In this document: positions 1 to 5,579 of the stretch, piece by piece
How positions within the stretch are numbered: position 1 is the first letter of the stretch
How the letters are laid out: each line of letters opens with the position of its first letter
Assembly (NCBI GenBank): GCA_964473335.1
Contig: CAYYOO010000090.1
Location: 1-5,584 of the forward strand
Source of the DNA: CAYZTD01 sp964473335
GTDB lineage: Archaea > Thermoplasmatota > E2 > DHVEG-1
Direction of reading: 5' to 3'
Length of the DNA: 5,584 bases
Made by a program: the position numbers and the translations under genes
Notes under the pieces: model-generated
Told to the model about the DNA's origin: nothing
Seen by the model: only the letters and a program-made list of their open reading frames with translations
Database searches by the model: none

Positions 1-542
1 TAATCCATTTCATCGATTTCTACATTTTTTCCAACACCAAAATACTCATGGTCTTTTCTATCATCTTTTCTATATTTTTCAGGAATTAAATAAGATTGTC
101 TGAAACCTACACCACGTATATATGATGAAAAAATCTTTGTTTCAAAATATTCTCCAAATTTTTCTAAAGCATCACTCCAGAATCTATAAAATTCACTTAA
201 ATTGTCAACCCAAACTACAACTATTAAATCATATTTTCCAAGTGCTTCACCGACTGTACATATATTTTTGTAATCTGAGAAATATTTTATGATTTCATCT
301 TTTAAATCTTTATCAACAAATTGAAAATTGATATACAATCTGTAAATTGAGTACCCAAGTTTATACGCATCAATCACAGTGTAAAAACTCTGGATGATTT
401 TTTCATCCTGCATTCTTTTTATCCTATATGATACTACATCTTTTTTTAGACCTACTTTCTTTCCGACTTGGGTTAAAGACTGTCTTGCGTCTTCATCAAG
501 TTCATATAAGATACGCTTATCTTTGAGATCGATTTTTGACAT
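1..542 (-). CDS. Lrp/AsnC family transcriptional regulator (partial, C-terminal end off the left edge)
   Basis: This is a DNA-binding regulator of the Lrp/AsnC (feast/famine) family; 180 residues are visible, starting at ATG 542-540. Residues 1-50 form the usual winged helix-turn-helix, opening MSKIDLKDKRILYELDEDAR and continuing with SLTQVGKKVGLKKDVVSYRIKRM, where the recognition helix carries VVSYRIKRM. Residues 52-160 look like the ligand-binding/dimerisation domain, with VIDAYKLGYSIYRLYINF and the core GEALGKYDLIVVVWVDNLSEFY. The last visible residues, VEIDEMD, resemble the opening of a second helix-turn-helix (compare KIDLKDKRIL at the N-terminus). The protein is therefore probably a long tandem form rather than the usual ~150 residues. 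The incomplete last codon is TA-, so a stop right at the edge cannot be excluded. The effector and target genes are unknown. It is transcribed away from the membrane/reductase group and could control it and itself through the inverted repeat beside its start. Confidence 0.9.
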   Translation of the reverse strand, partial: MSKIDLKDKRILYELDEDARQSLTQVGKKVGLKKDVVSYRIKRMQDEKIIQSFYTVIDAYKLGYSIYRLYINFQFVDKDLKDEIIKYFSDYKNICTVGEALGKYDLIVVVWVDNLSEFYRFWSDALEKFGEYFETKIFSSYIRGVGFRQSYLIPEKYRKDDRKDHEYFGVGKNVEIDEMD

Positions 543-592
543 TTTCCTACAAAAGTAAATAAAATTCTACTATTTTAGAATTTTGTAGGAAA
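543..592. promoter_or_regulatory. Interrupted inverted repeat next to the Lrp start codon, candidate operator
   Basis: TTTCCTACAAAA (543-554) is the exact reverse complement of TTTTGTAGGAAA (581-592). Nested inside, AAAATTCTA (561-569) is the exact reverse complement of TAGAATTTT (576-584), with a 6-base loop. The right half reads continuously (576-592). The left half is the same sequence split by extra bases around 555-560. The outer left arm touches the Lrp start codon (540-542). On the minus strand TCTAAAATA (579-571) lies inside the repeat, at a distance where an archaeal TATA box would give a nearly leaderless transcript. A regulator bound here would block TBP/TFB or polymerase, so autoregulation by the Lrp protein is plausible. 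An RNA hairpin in the rightward transcript is less likely, because the rightward TATA candidates lie downstream of the repeat. The repeat is seen; its function is inferred. Confidence 0.5.
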
Positions 593-617
593 TTTTAGGT
601 ATTGGGCTTTATGTTGC

Positions 618-636
618 TATAATTTATTTTAATTAT
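618..636 (+). promoter_or_regulatory. Candidate TATA region for the rightward gene group
   Basis: The stretch TATAATTTATTTTAATTATA (about 618-637) is an AT-only block in the divergent intergenic region. It contains several TATA-like 8-mers 15-30 bases ahead of the ATG at 649. A box at its left end would put transcription start close to the ATG. The short GGGG at 638-641, seven bases before that ATG, is a possible weak Shine-Dalgarno. The precise box cannot be fixed by eye because the whole region is AT-rich. Confidence 0.3.
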
Positions 637-648
637 AGGGGCAAAAAA

Positions 649-846
649 ATGAAAGACTTTGATCCTTCAAATAAAAACGCTGGTATCTGCATACCTACCT
701 ACATTAATATATGCAGAAAAGCTTTTTATGAGCCTGTTATAATTTCCCCATTAAGGGGAGAATCAAAAAGAATGCATTCCTGTGCAGAACTAAATAACAA
801 GCACAATTCGTGTAAAAGTTACAAACCTATAGAGGTGATTTGTTAA
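649..846 (+). CDS. Small cysteine-containing protein of unknown function (65 aa)
   Basis: I do not recognise a family. The 65-residue product has five cysteines (C14, C22, C45, C54, C65). C45 and C54 sit in a polar C-terminal segment, HSCAELNNKHNSCKSYKPIE, with nearby histidines (H43, H52), so metal binding is conceivable but not shown. It has no signal peptide and no clear membrane segment. In favour of a real gene: ATG is preceded by GGGG at 638-641 with a 7-base gap, the frame fills the space between the divergent promoter region and the membrane protein gene, and its stop (844-846) lies one base before the next ATG. The next gene's strong Shine-Dalgarno lies within its last codons, the usual arrangement for translational coupling. 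Against: it is short, and two small hairpins fall inside it, so this could instead be a leader RNA that is open by chance. Confidence 0.5.
   Translation: MKDFDPSNKNAGICIPTYINICRKAFYEPVIISPLRGESKRMHSCAELNNKHNSCKSYKPIEVIC
686..717 (+). repeat. Inverted repeat TCTGCATA/TATGCAGA inside the small ORF
   Basis: TCTGCATA (686-693) and TATGCAGA (710-717) are exact 8-base reverse complements around a 16-base loop. They lie within the 65-codon frame upstream of the membrane protein gene. They could form a hairpin in the leader, but a stem this short can arise by chance in AT-rich DNA. Confidence 0.3.
745..759 (+). repeat. Short GC-rich hairpin TCCCC-ATTAA-GGGGA
   Basis: TCCCC (745-749) pairs with GGGGA (755-759) around a 5-base loop, and a flanking T-G wobble and T-A pair can extend the stem. 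Four consecutive G-C pairs stand out in such AT-rich surroundings. It is not followed by a T-run, so it does not look like an intrinsic terminator. It lies in the small ORF, about 70 bases before the next gene's ribosome binding site. Confidence 0.35.
832..838 (+). promoter_or_regulatory. Strong Shine-Dalgarno (GAGGTGA) for the membrane protein
   Basis: GAGGTGA closely matches the complement of the archaeal 16S rRNA 3' end and stands nine bases before ATG 848. It fixes the start of the membrane protein. It overlaps the last codons of the upstream 65-codon frame (GAG GTG ATT TGT TAA), which would couple the two translations if that frame is read. Confidence 0.8.
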
Positions 847-847
847 A

Positions 848-1453
848 ATGTATTTCTTTTTAGCATCTTATCCACTTCTAGGTGCAGGAATAAAATATAT
901 TGATGATGCCTTTGATGAAAAGACATTCAGCAAAAAACTTGCATTTATAATAACTCCTTTACTTAGCATTCTAGGTGCTTATGCAATGTTTATTGATCCA
1001 GTTTCAGCAACAATACTATTAGCTGTTCTAGCTGGAGTTTTAATAAAAGGCAAGGTAGACAATGTCGCTTTTATTGCAGGTCTTATACTATGCCTACTAG
1101 TAGTACTGTTACTAGGAATAGATTTTTTAGTGCTTCCATTAGTACTTCTTTCAGCTGCTGCAGTTCTTGATGAAGTTGGAAACGATATAATAGACAAGAA
1201 AAAAGAAAAATTCAGAAAAGGAACTATTGCTCATAAGTTTGTAATGTACTTCTTTGGACACAGATGGATAATGAAAACAGCAATATTATTTCTAGCGCTA
1301 TTGAATCTGGTTCCAATATATTTCTTCTTTGCTATGATACTATTTGACTATGCATATGTATTTGTTGATTTCATAAGCAAGATTAAACAAGGGATAATAA
1401 AAACAGAAGCTTTAACACCAACTATATCAAAATTTGCATGTTTATTTAAATAA
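848..1453 (+). CDS. Multi-pass integral membrane protein, unknown function (201 aa)
   Basis: Hydrophobic segments lie at about residues 2-18, 31-49, 53-66, 73-91, 93-107 and 144-173 (the last possibly two helices), so five to seven membrane passes are likely. Two acidic motifs stand out: KYIDDAFDE (16-24), just after the first segment, and LDEVGNDIID (107-116), before a basic stretch, KKKEKFRKG (117-125). A pair of Asp-rich motifs at membrane edges recalls prenyl- or phosphotransferases such as the UbiA family. However, the protein is much shorter than UbiA enzymes (about 280 residues) and the motifs do not match NDxxDxxxD. It also lacks the features I would expect of CDP-archaeol synthase. 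I therefore leave it unnamed. The start is set by GAGGTGA nine bases upstream. It lies just ahead of two geranylgeranyl-reductase-like genes, separated by 28 bases that may hold their own promoter. A role in membrane lipid metabolism is a guess from context. Confidence 0.85.
   Translation: MYFFLASYPLLGAGIKYIDDAFDEKTFSKKLAFIITPLLSILGAYAMFIDPVSATILLAVLAGVLIKGKVDNVAFIAGLILCLLVVLLLGIDFLVLPLVLLSAAAVLDEVGNDIIDKKKEKFRKGTIAHKFVMYFFGHRWIMKTAILFLALLNLVPIYFFFAMILFDYAYVFVDFISKIKQGIIKTEALTPTISKFACLFK
1445..1452 (+). promoter_or_regulatory. TATA-like box TTTAAATA ahead of the reductase pair
   Basis: TTTAAATA is close to the archaeal TATA consensus. Its centre lies about 33 bases before ATG 1482, which would place transcription start near 1475 and give a very short leader. 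No Shine-Dalgarno is visible in the 28-base gap, which fits a nearly leaderless transcript. The box overlaps the last codons of the membrane protein gene, so the reductase pair may be transcribed both from here and by read-through. AT-rich sequence makes chance matches common. Confidence 0.4.
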
Positions 1454-1481
1454 ACATAATCTATTACTTTTTTGAATAGTT

Positions 1482-2714
1482 ATGACAATAGAATGTGATG
1501 TACTTGTTGTTGGCGGTGGACCTGCGGGAAGTAGTGCTGCAAGAGCAGCAGCAAAGAAAGGTTTAAATGTTTATCTTATTGAAAAAAAGAATAAACCTGG
1601 AAAAATTGCATGTGGTGAAGCAATAGGTGCTTATTTAATACCTTATCTGCCCTTTAATCTACCAACGAATCAATTTACCTGGCAAACAAAGGGAATGAGC
1701 TTTGACATTAAAGATCTGCATATAGAGAGACATGGAAAATTATGGCAAGCATATAGCGTTGATAGAAAAAAATTCGATAATTTGCTATTTAACTATGCTA
1801 AACTACAAGGTGCAAAGGCAATTATCAATGCTGAGGTGAAAGATCTTATTATTGATACAGAATCAGAATCTGTAAGAAAAGTAATCGTTGAAAAAGAGAA
1901 AAAAAAATTAGAATTTAAACCAAAAATTTTAATTGCTGCAGATGGTGCTGAATCTAGCGTTCTCCATTTATTAGGATTATATAATCCAAAGAAAGATGAT
2001 ATTGCAGAAATATATAGCTACGAATATAAAAATGTAAATATTAAACATCCTCAATTGGAACAAATATATCTTGGAGAATATATAAACGGCGGTTACGGTT
2101 ATGTTTTCCCAAAATCAAAGAAAAGAGTAAATATTGGAGTTGGCTCTGTTTTTAACCAAAATTTGGAAAAATCATTTCAAGAATTTATTGAATTACCAAA
2201 AATTAAAAAACAAATAAAAAATAGTACAGTAGTTAAAGAAAAAATTGGTTTAGCTCCAGTATCTACATTTCTTGAAAAAAATTTCCATAAAAATGTTTTA
2301 TTTACAGGTGATGCGGCTTTCCAAAATTTTAAACCATACGCTGAAGGTATTCTACCGGGGATTATTTGTGGAAATTTATGTGGCAAATCCGCTTATCAAA
2401 TTTTAAGAAAAAATGCAGATTTCAAAATATATGAAAAAAATATTAATAAAAAAATTGGAACTTTATTTAAAGAATCAGATAGAATAACTGAAACAATATA
2501 TGATTTGTTCCTAATGAAAGAGGAGAAAAAATTTTTATTACTCGCAGGATTTGCTTCAAATTATTTTTCATTTAAAGAAATTGAGAAATACAAAAAATAT
2601 GATAACTCAGAGATAAGAAAGATTATCAATAAAAAGAATTCAAAAGAAATTGTTAAGAAAAAAATTGAAAATATTCAACTATATCTTTTAAACTTGAAGA
2701 GACTATTAAATTGA
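1482..2714 (+). CDS. Geranylgeranyl reductase family FAD-dependent oxidoreductase (copy 1)
   Basis: This 410-residue flavoprotein belongs to the family that includes archaeal digeranylgeranylglycerophospholipid reductase, which hydrogenates the double bonds of isoprenoid lipid chains at the membrane. The N-terminal FAD Rossmann motif is intact: CDVLVVGGGPAGSSAA (5-20), with the ribose-binding E34. C44-G-E-A47 matches the conserved Cys motif of archaeal reductases. SVDRKKFDNLL (92-102), IAADGAESS (151-159), GGYGYVFP (203-210) and GDAA (276-279) follow in the family order. The loop after GDAA, normally NPxxGxG, reads FKPYAEGILPGI (283-294) and is clearly changed. The C-terminal ~100 residues are Lys-rich and mostly helical. 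No membrane segment is evident, so it is probably a peripheral membrane protein. Start ATG 1482 puts the Rossmann motif at the expected distance. The stop shares its A with the ATG of the paralog downstream. Substrate and electron donor cannot be read from the sequence; related enzymes also act on chlorophyll precursors, quinones or free polyprenols. Confidence 0.88.
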   Translation: MTIECDVLVVGGGPAGSSAARAAAKKGLNVYLIEKKNKPGKIACGEAIGAYLIPYLPFNLPTNQFTWQTKGMSFDIKDLHIERHGKLWQAYSVDRKKFDNLLFNYAKLQGAKAIINAEVKDLIIDTESESVRKVIVEKEKKKLEFKPKILIAADGAESSVLHLLGLYNPKKDDIAEIYSYEYKNVNIKHPQLEQIYLGEYINGGYGYVFPKSKKRVNIGVGSVFNQNLEKSFQEFIELPKIKKQIKNSTVVKEKIGLAPVSTFLEKNFHKNVLFTGDAAFQNFKPYAEGILPGIICGNLCGKSAYQILRKNADFKIYEKNINKKIGTLFKESDRITETIYDLFLMKEEKKFLLLAGFASNYFSFKEIEKYKKYDNSEIRKIINKKNSKEIVKKKIENIQLYLLNLKRLLN

Positions 2715-3916
2715 TGATAATCATGATAAAATGTGATATTTTAGTTGTTGGTTCAAGTGCATCGGGCTCAACAGCATCACTTATGTTATCAAAAAAAGGT
2801 TATAAAGTTTTAACAATTGATAAAGATAAAGAAATTGGGGATTCAACTGGTAAAAAAATAGATATAACTGAATCAATTCTTCATGATGATACAAAACTTG
2901 AACCAATTTTAAAAGAAATAGATGTTAAGCCATTAAAAAAATTCAATGTTTCGAAATGGAGTTCGGAAAACGAGGAATTTATTTTAAAACAGGATGTCTA
3001 TGATTATTTTTTTAAAAGAGGACCTGCAAAAGATTCTATTGAGAATCAAATAATAAATAAAGCAATTAATAATGGTTGTGAATTACTCTTAAATTCCACT
3101 ATTGAAAAAATTAAATTTAAAAATAATAAAATTCATCTCGTAAAAATAAAAGAAGGGGGAAAAAATCTAACAATAAAACCTAAGATCATTGTTGGTGCCG
3201 ATGGGTCTTATTCTGTTTGTAGAAAAATATCCAATATTAAAGAAATTAGCACAAATATTCTAGAAGGAATGGGGATAATACTAAATGATAATAGTATATT
3301 TGACACCGAAGTAATTTTTGATTCGAAATTTGCTCCTGGAGGATATATTTATTCCGGTTCAGAAGAAAATCAAAGTTTTGTTGCGGTAATGACTGATAAA
3401 CAAAAAATGTATCAACCAATTATGGAAATATTTAATTATAATAGAGAAAAAAATATTTTGTTTAAAAATGTTAGAAAAAAGAATATATCTAATTATTTTA
3501 GAGGGAGTGAAAAATATGGAATTTTGGAAAGAATTACTAGTAATAATATATTATTAGTTGGAGGCGCAGGTCTACTAATTAATCCTTTTCTTGGTTTTGG
3601 TCTTAATTATGCTATCGTATCAGGTTATAAAAGTGCTGAACACATTAATAATTATCTATCGTTAAATAAAAGCCTTGATGATTACAACCAATATTACTAT
3701 AAAAATATCTTACCATATTTTAAAAATGCTCTTAAAGCAAGAAAAATATTTAATAAACTAGATAATAGAGATATGGATTTTATAATAAGATGCTTAGGTA
3801 AATTTTCAGAGAAAAATATTAGGGGCATTAATGCATTAACTCAAATACTTAAATCTAAACCAACTTCTCTAAATGCATTAAAAATTTTACACATTTTTTC
3901 AAAAATCTTACTTTAA
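2714..3916 (+). CDS. Geranylgeranyl reductase-like flavoprotein with degenerate FAD motifs (copy 2)
   Basis: This is a 400-residue paralog of the preceding gene in the same fold family. CDILVVGSSASGSTAS (7-22) corresponds to the Rossmann motif, but GxGxxG has become GSSASG, and D36 replaces the usual Glu. The CGEA region reads GDSTGKK (42-48) with no Cys. KRGPAKDSIENQI (101-113) matches the RGP-S segment of many family members. VGADGSYSVCRK (160-171) and PGGYIY (208-213) are present. The conserved GDAA is GGAG (283-286), losing the Asp that contacts the FAD phosphates, while NPFLGFGLNYAIVSG (290-304) is well kept. The stop of copy 1 and ATG 2714 overlap as TGATG, typical of translational coupling. 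ATG 2723 (MIKCDILVVG, aligning better with copy 1) and TTG 2711 are alternative starts. The frame is intact, so it is not an obvious pseudogene. It may bind FAD differently, act as a partner subunit of copy 1, or have another substrate. Confidence 0.85.
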   Translation: MIIMIKCDILVVGSSASGSTASLMLSKKGYKVLTIDKDKEIGDSTGKKIDITESILHDDTKLEPILKEIDVKPLKKFNVSKWSSENEEFILKQDVYDYFFKRGPAKDSIENQIINKAINNGCELLLNSTIEKIKFKNNKIHLVKIKEGGKNLTIKPKIIVGADGSYSVCRKISNIKEISTNILEGMGIILNDNSIFDTEVIFDSKFAPGGYIYSGSEENQSFVAVMTDKQKMYQPIMEIFNYNREKNILFKNVRKKNISNYFRGSEKYGILERITSNNILLVGGAGLLINPFLGFGLNYAIVSGYKSAEHINNYLSLNKSLDDYNQYYYKNILPYFKNALKARKIFNKLDNRDMDFIIRCLGKFSEKNIRGINALTQILKSKPTSLNALKILHIFSKILL

Positions 3917-3926
3917 ATTTAAATTT
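3915..3926. other. Palindrome spanning both convergent stop codons
   Basis: AAATTTAAATTT is a perfect palindrome containing both stops of the convergent genes: it starts within TAA 3914-3916 on plus and contains TAA 3921-3919 on minus. Only two bases separate the two coding regions, so each transcript must end inside the other gene or overlap it as antisense. There is no GC stem and no long T-run here. On the minus strand, short T-runs just beyond (around 3885-3906) could serve as archaeal T-rich terminators for the FIST transcript. Confidence 0.5.
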
Positions 3927-5163
3927 GAAGCATAACAATTGATTCATTTAGATGATATGAATTTTCATGAGGTTTATAGAAATTTTCTCCTGAGCCATAT
4001 ACAACAAGAAATTGATCAAATTTTTCAGATAGTATATCTTGTATCTCAAAAACTTTATCACCCAATGCTTCTAACGTTGCTCCACAATTTGCAAAAACAT
4101 TGAACTTTTTCGAATCATCAGCATCTTTTAATATTTTTCTTGCTGCATCTATTAAGCTTTTTCCGGTTCCAGATAATACAGTTAATTCTTTTCCTTCTAT
4201 ACTATAACCAAGGGGAATTGTATTACCAAGAAAACCTCCAATATTACAAGGACAAATCACATTATCTTTTTTAAAACCAAATGGATAAAAAAAAGTCGTT
4301 CTATAAAATTTATCTAAATCTCCTATTAACTCTTTTGACCAACCCATAACTTCCATAAATCTTTCAACAGCAGGTTTTCCATCTAATTTTTTGATTATCC
4401 TATTATCTTCCGATATATCAGTTATTATGAATTTTCTTTCCGTAAGATTTAACCCATGAGAAAAGGAAATGTTATATGATAAATCACTTTGGATGGTCAT
4501 ACCCACTATAGAATTTGTTAAGACCTTTTCATTTAAAAATTGAAAATTATTTATCATTTTACCGTTATCCATTGAGGATAAACCAAATATAAATGATTCA
4601 GGTCTTTTTTCTGATATCAATTTTATAATCTCTTCTTCTTTACCTAAACCGGTTCCAAATTTTCCAGCGATAGGTAGTAAACTTGAAAAAATTTTACTTT
4701 TTGATTTTGAAAAAGAAACGTTAGTTCGCCCCATTTTCGGTAATTCAGGTATAATGGATCCAGAGATTATATCAAAAATTAATTGATTTTCATATTTTTT
4801 TTCCTTTTTAACTCCTAAAAATTCTTCAACTGCTTTCCCTGGGTTCTTTTTTGTCCCCTTACCCGCACTAACTGAAACATCCATATTCAAACAATCAATT
4901 GTTGCAACAGTCACTCCTCTAGTATAAGAACCTTCGTTGGTGATAAAACCAGCAACAGTCCCTCCAATAAGAGGAGTATCTGGAAAAGCATCTTTGATTC
5001 CATTCAAAATTTTTTTAAATTCTTTTTCATAATGAATGGTTGTAAAAAGAAGTATAAATTTTGGATTCAAATCTTTATCTTTGAATTTTTTAACAATTTC
5101 ACTTGCAACCTTTTCTCCATCCCACTCTCTAGAAATTTCAACTGCTGCTTTAAATTCATCCAT
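3919..5163 (-). CDS. FIST domain protein (FIST_N + FIST_C), putative small-ligand sensor
   Basis: This 414-residue protein has both halves of the FIST module, a domain proposed to sense small ligands such as amino acids in signalling proteins. FIST_N (about 30-240) has FILLFTTIHYEKEFKKIL (36-53), the PLIGGTVAGFITNEG turn (64-78) and the SFSHGL strand (233-238). FIST_C (about 245-410) has the DGKPAVERFMEVMG segment (261-274), FFYPFGF (291-297), a pre-terminal FANCGATLEALGDK (357-370) and the typical ending VVYGSGENFYKPHENSYHLNESIVML (387-412), matching the family's GE and final HxNxS/T pattern. No signal peptide, membrane helix, HAMP, kinase or methyl-accepting domain is attached, so it is a stand-alone cytoplasmic FIST protein. 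An in-frame TAG (5169-5167) rules out a longer start. AGGGATGAT (5180-5172) is a reasonable Shine-Dalgarno. It lies 32 bases downstream of the roadblock-like gene, probably in one operon. The ligand and output partner are unknown. Confidence 0.85.
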   Translation of the reverse strand: MDEFKAAVEISREWDGEKVASEIVKKFKDKDLNPKFILLFTTIHYEKEFKKILNGIKDAFPDTPLIGGTVAGFITNEGSYTRGVTVATIDCLNMDVSVSAGKGTKKNPGKAVEEFLGVKKEKKYENQLIFDIISGSIIPELPKMGRTNVSFSKSKSKIFSSLLPIAGKFGTGLGKEEEIIKLISEKRPESFIFGLSSMDNGKMINNFQFLNEKVLTNSIVGMTIQSDLSYNISFSHGLNLTERKFIITDISEDNRIIKKLDGKPAVERFMEVMGWSKELIGDLDKFYRTTFFYPFGFKKDNVICPCNIGGFLGNTIPLGYSIEGKELTVLSGTGKSLIDAARKILKDADDSKKFNVFANCGATLEALGDKVFEIQDILSEKFDQFLVVYGSGENFYKPHENSYHLNESIVMLQI

Positions 5164-5195
5164 TAACTAACATCATCCCTACCATAATTTTAATC

Positions 5196-5567
5196 TTACA
5201 TAATCTTTAATATTTCACGTCTTGCATTTTCCATTTCAACTTCTAACAGGCCCTTGTTTGCTAGAGCTGGAATAATAGCAACTAAAGCATTTTCAGTATC
5301 TGGAAACACATAAAAAAGTGCCTCATAATCCTGAAGTCTAAATTCCATCTCAGACAGCCCTGTAGCAGAATAATCACGAATAACATTAAACACATCATCC
5401 ATAGCTCTATGAAGTATATCCCAAATTTGGTTTACCTCTGATTTAAAACTATCAGTTCCATCTGTTGGCATCACACTTATCATATTTTGTCTAGCTACCA
5501 TACATGCTAATATATCATCAAGCCTGAGTAAATCATCTAAAACCTTTTCAATTGAATCTTGAGCCAA
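5196..5567 (-). CDS. Roadblock/LC7 domain protein
   Basis: This 123-residue single-domain protein fits the roadblock/LC7 (MglB-like) fold. Such proteins form dimers that serve as regulatory platforms, often for small Ras-like GTPases. Visible pattern: N-terminal helix IEKVLDDLLRLDDILACMVAR (6-26), strand NMISVMP (28-34), helix 42-67 (KSEVNQIWDILHRAMDDVFN and following), strands EMEFRLQDYEALFYVFP (73-89) and ALVAIIPALANKGLLEVEMENARREI (94-119), where the ANKGL turn (103-107) and closing helix are the most typical part. The usual D-G after the first strand is not clear (VARQNMI), so it is somewhat divergent. The start is TTG 5567-5565, supported by GAGGAG six bases upstream; the next Met is residue 23, which would remove the first helix. 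No GTPase partner lies inside the window, so any partner must be off the right edge or elsewhere. It is probably co-transcribed with the FIST gene. Confidence 0.75.
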   Translation of the reverse strand: MAQDSIEKVLDDLLRLDDILACMVARQNMISVMPTDGTDSFKSEVNQIWDILHRAMDDVFNVIRDYSATGLSEMEFRLQDYEALFYVFPDTENALVAIIPALANKGLLEVEMENARREILKIM

Positions 5568-5573
5568 TATTTT

Positions 5574-5579
5574 CTCCTC
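5574..5579 (-). promoter_or_regulatory. Shine-Dalgarno GAGGAG fixing a TTG start
   Basis: On the minus strand GAGGAG is followed by six bases (AAAATA) and then TTG GCT CAA GAT, the start of the roadblock-like protein. Motif strength and spacing make the non-ATG start credible. The promoter lies beyond the right edge. Confidence 0.75.

Noticed and set aside
543..648. CRISPR leader, attachment site or mobile-element end in the divergent intergenic region
   Set aside because: There are no repeated spacer units, no transposase or integrase nearby, and no target-site duplication. The inverted repeat is better explained as an operator.
979..1197. 72-codon open frame on the minus strand
   Set aside because: It is antisense to the hydrophobic core of the membrane protein, Ser/Thr-rich as expected for the complement of Leu/Val/Ala codons, and without a convincing ribosome site.
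848..1453. Assignment of the membrane protein as CDP-archaeol synthase or UbiA-type DGGGP synthase
   Set aside because: The genomic context is tempting, but the length and the acidic motifs do not match those families, so no name was given.
2177..2386. 69-codon open frame on the minus strand
   Set aside because: It lies opposite the well-supported reductase copy 1, has no family resemblance, and is explained as a shadow frame.
2711..2713. TTG 2711 as start of reductase copy 2
   Set aside because: ATG codons at 2714 (TGATG coupling) and 2723 are better starts, and the extra residue adds nothing to the Rossmann fold.
4156..4173. SGTGKS (residues 331-336) in the FIST protein, resembling a P-loop
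   Set aside because: The Walker A pattern GxxxxGK[ST] needs a Gly five residues before the GK, where this protein has Val. The segment falls inside FIST_C, and no Walker B or GTPase motifs follow.
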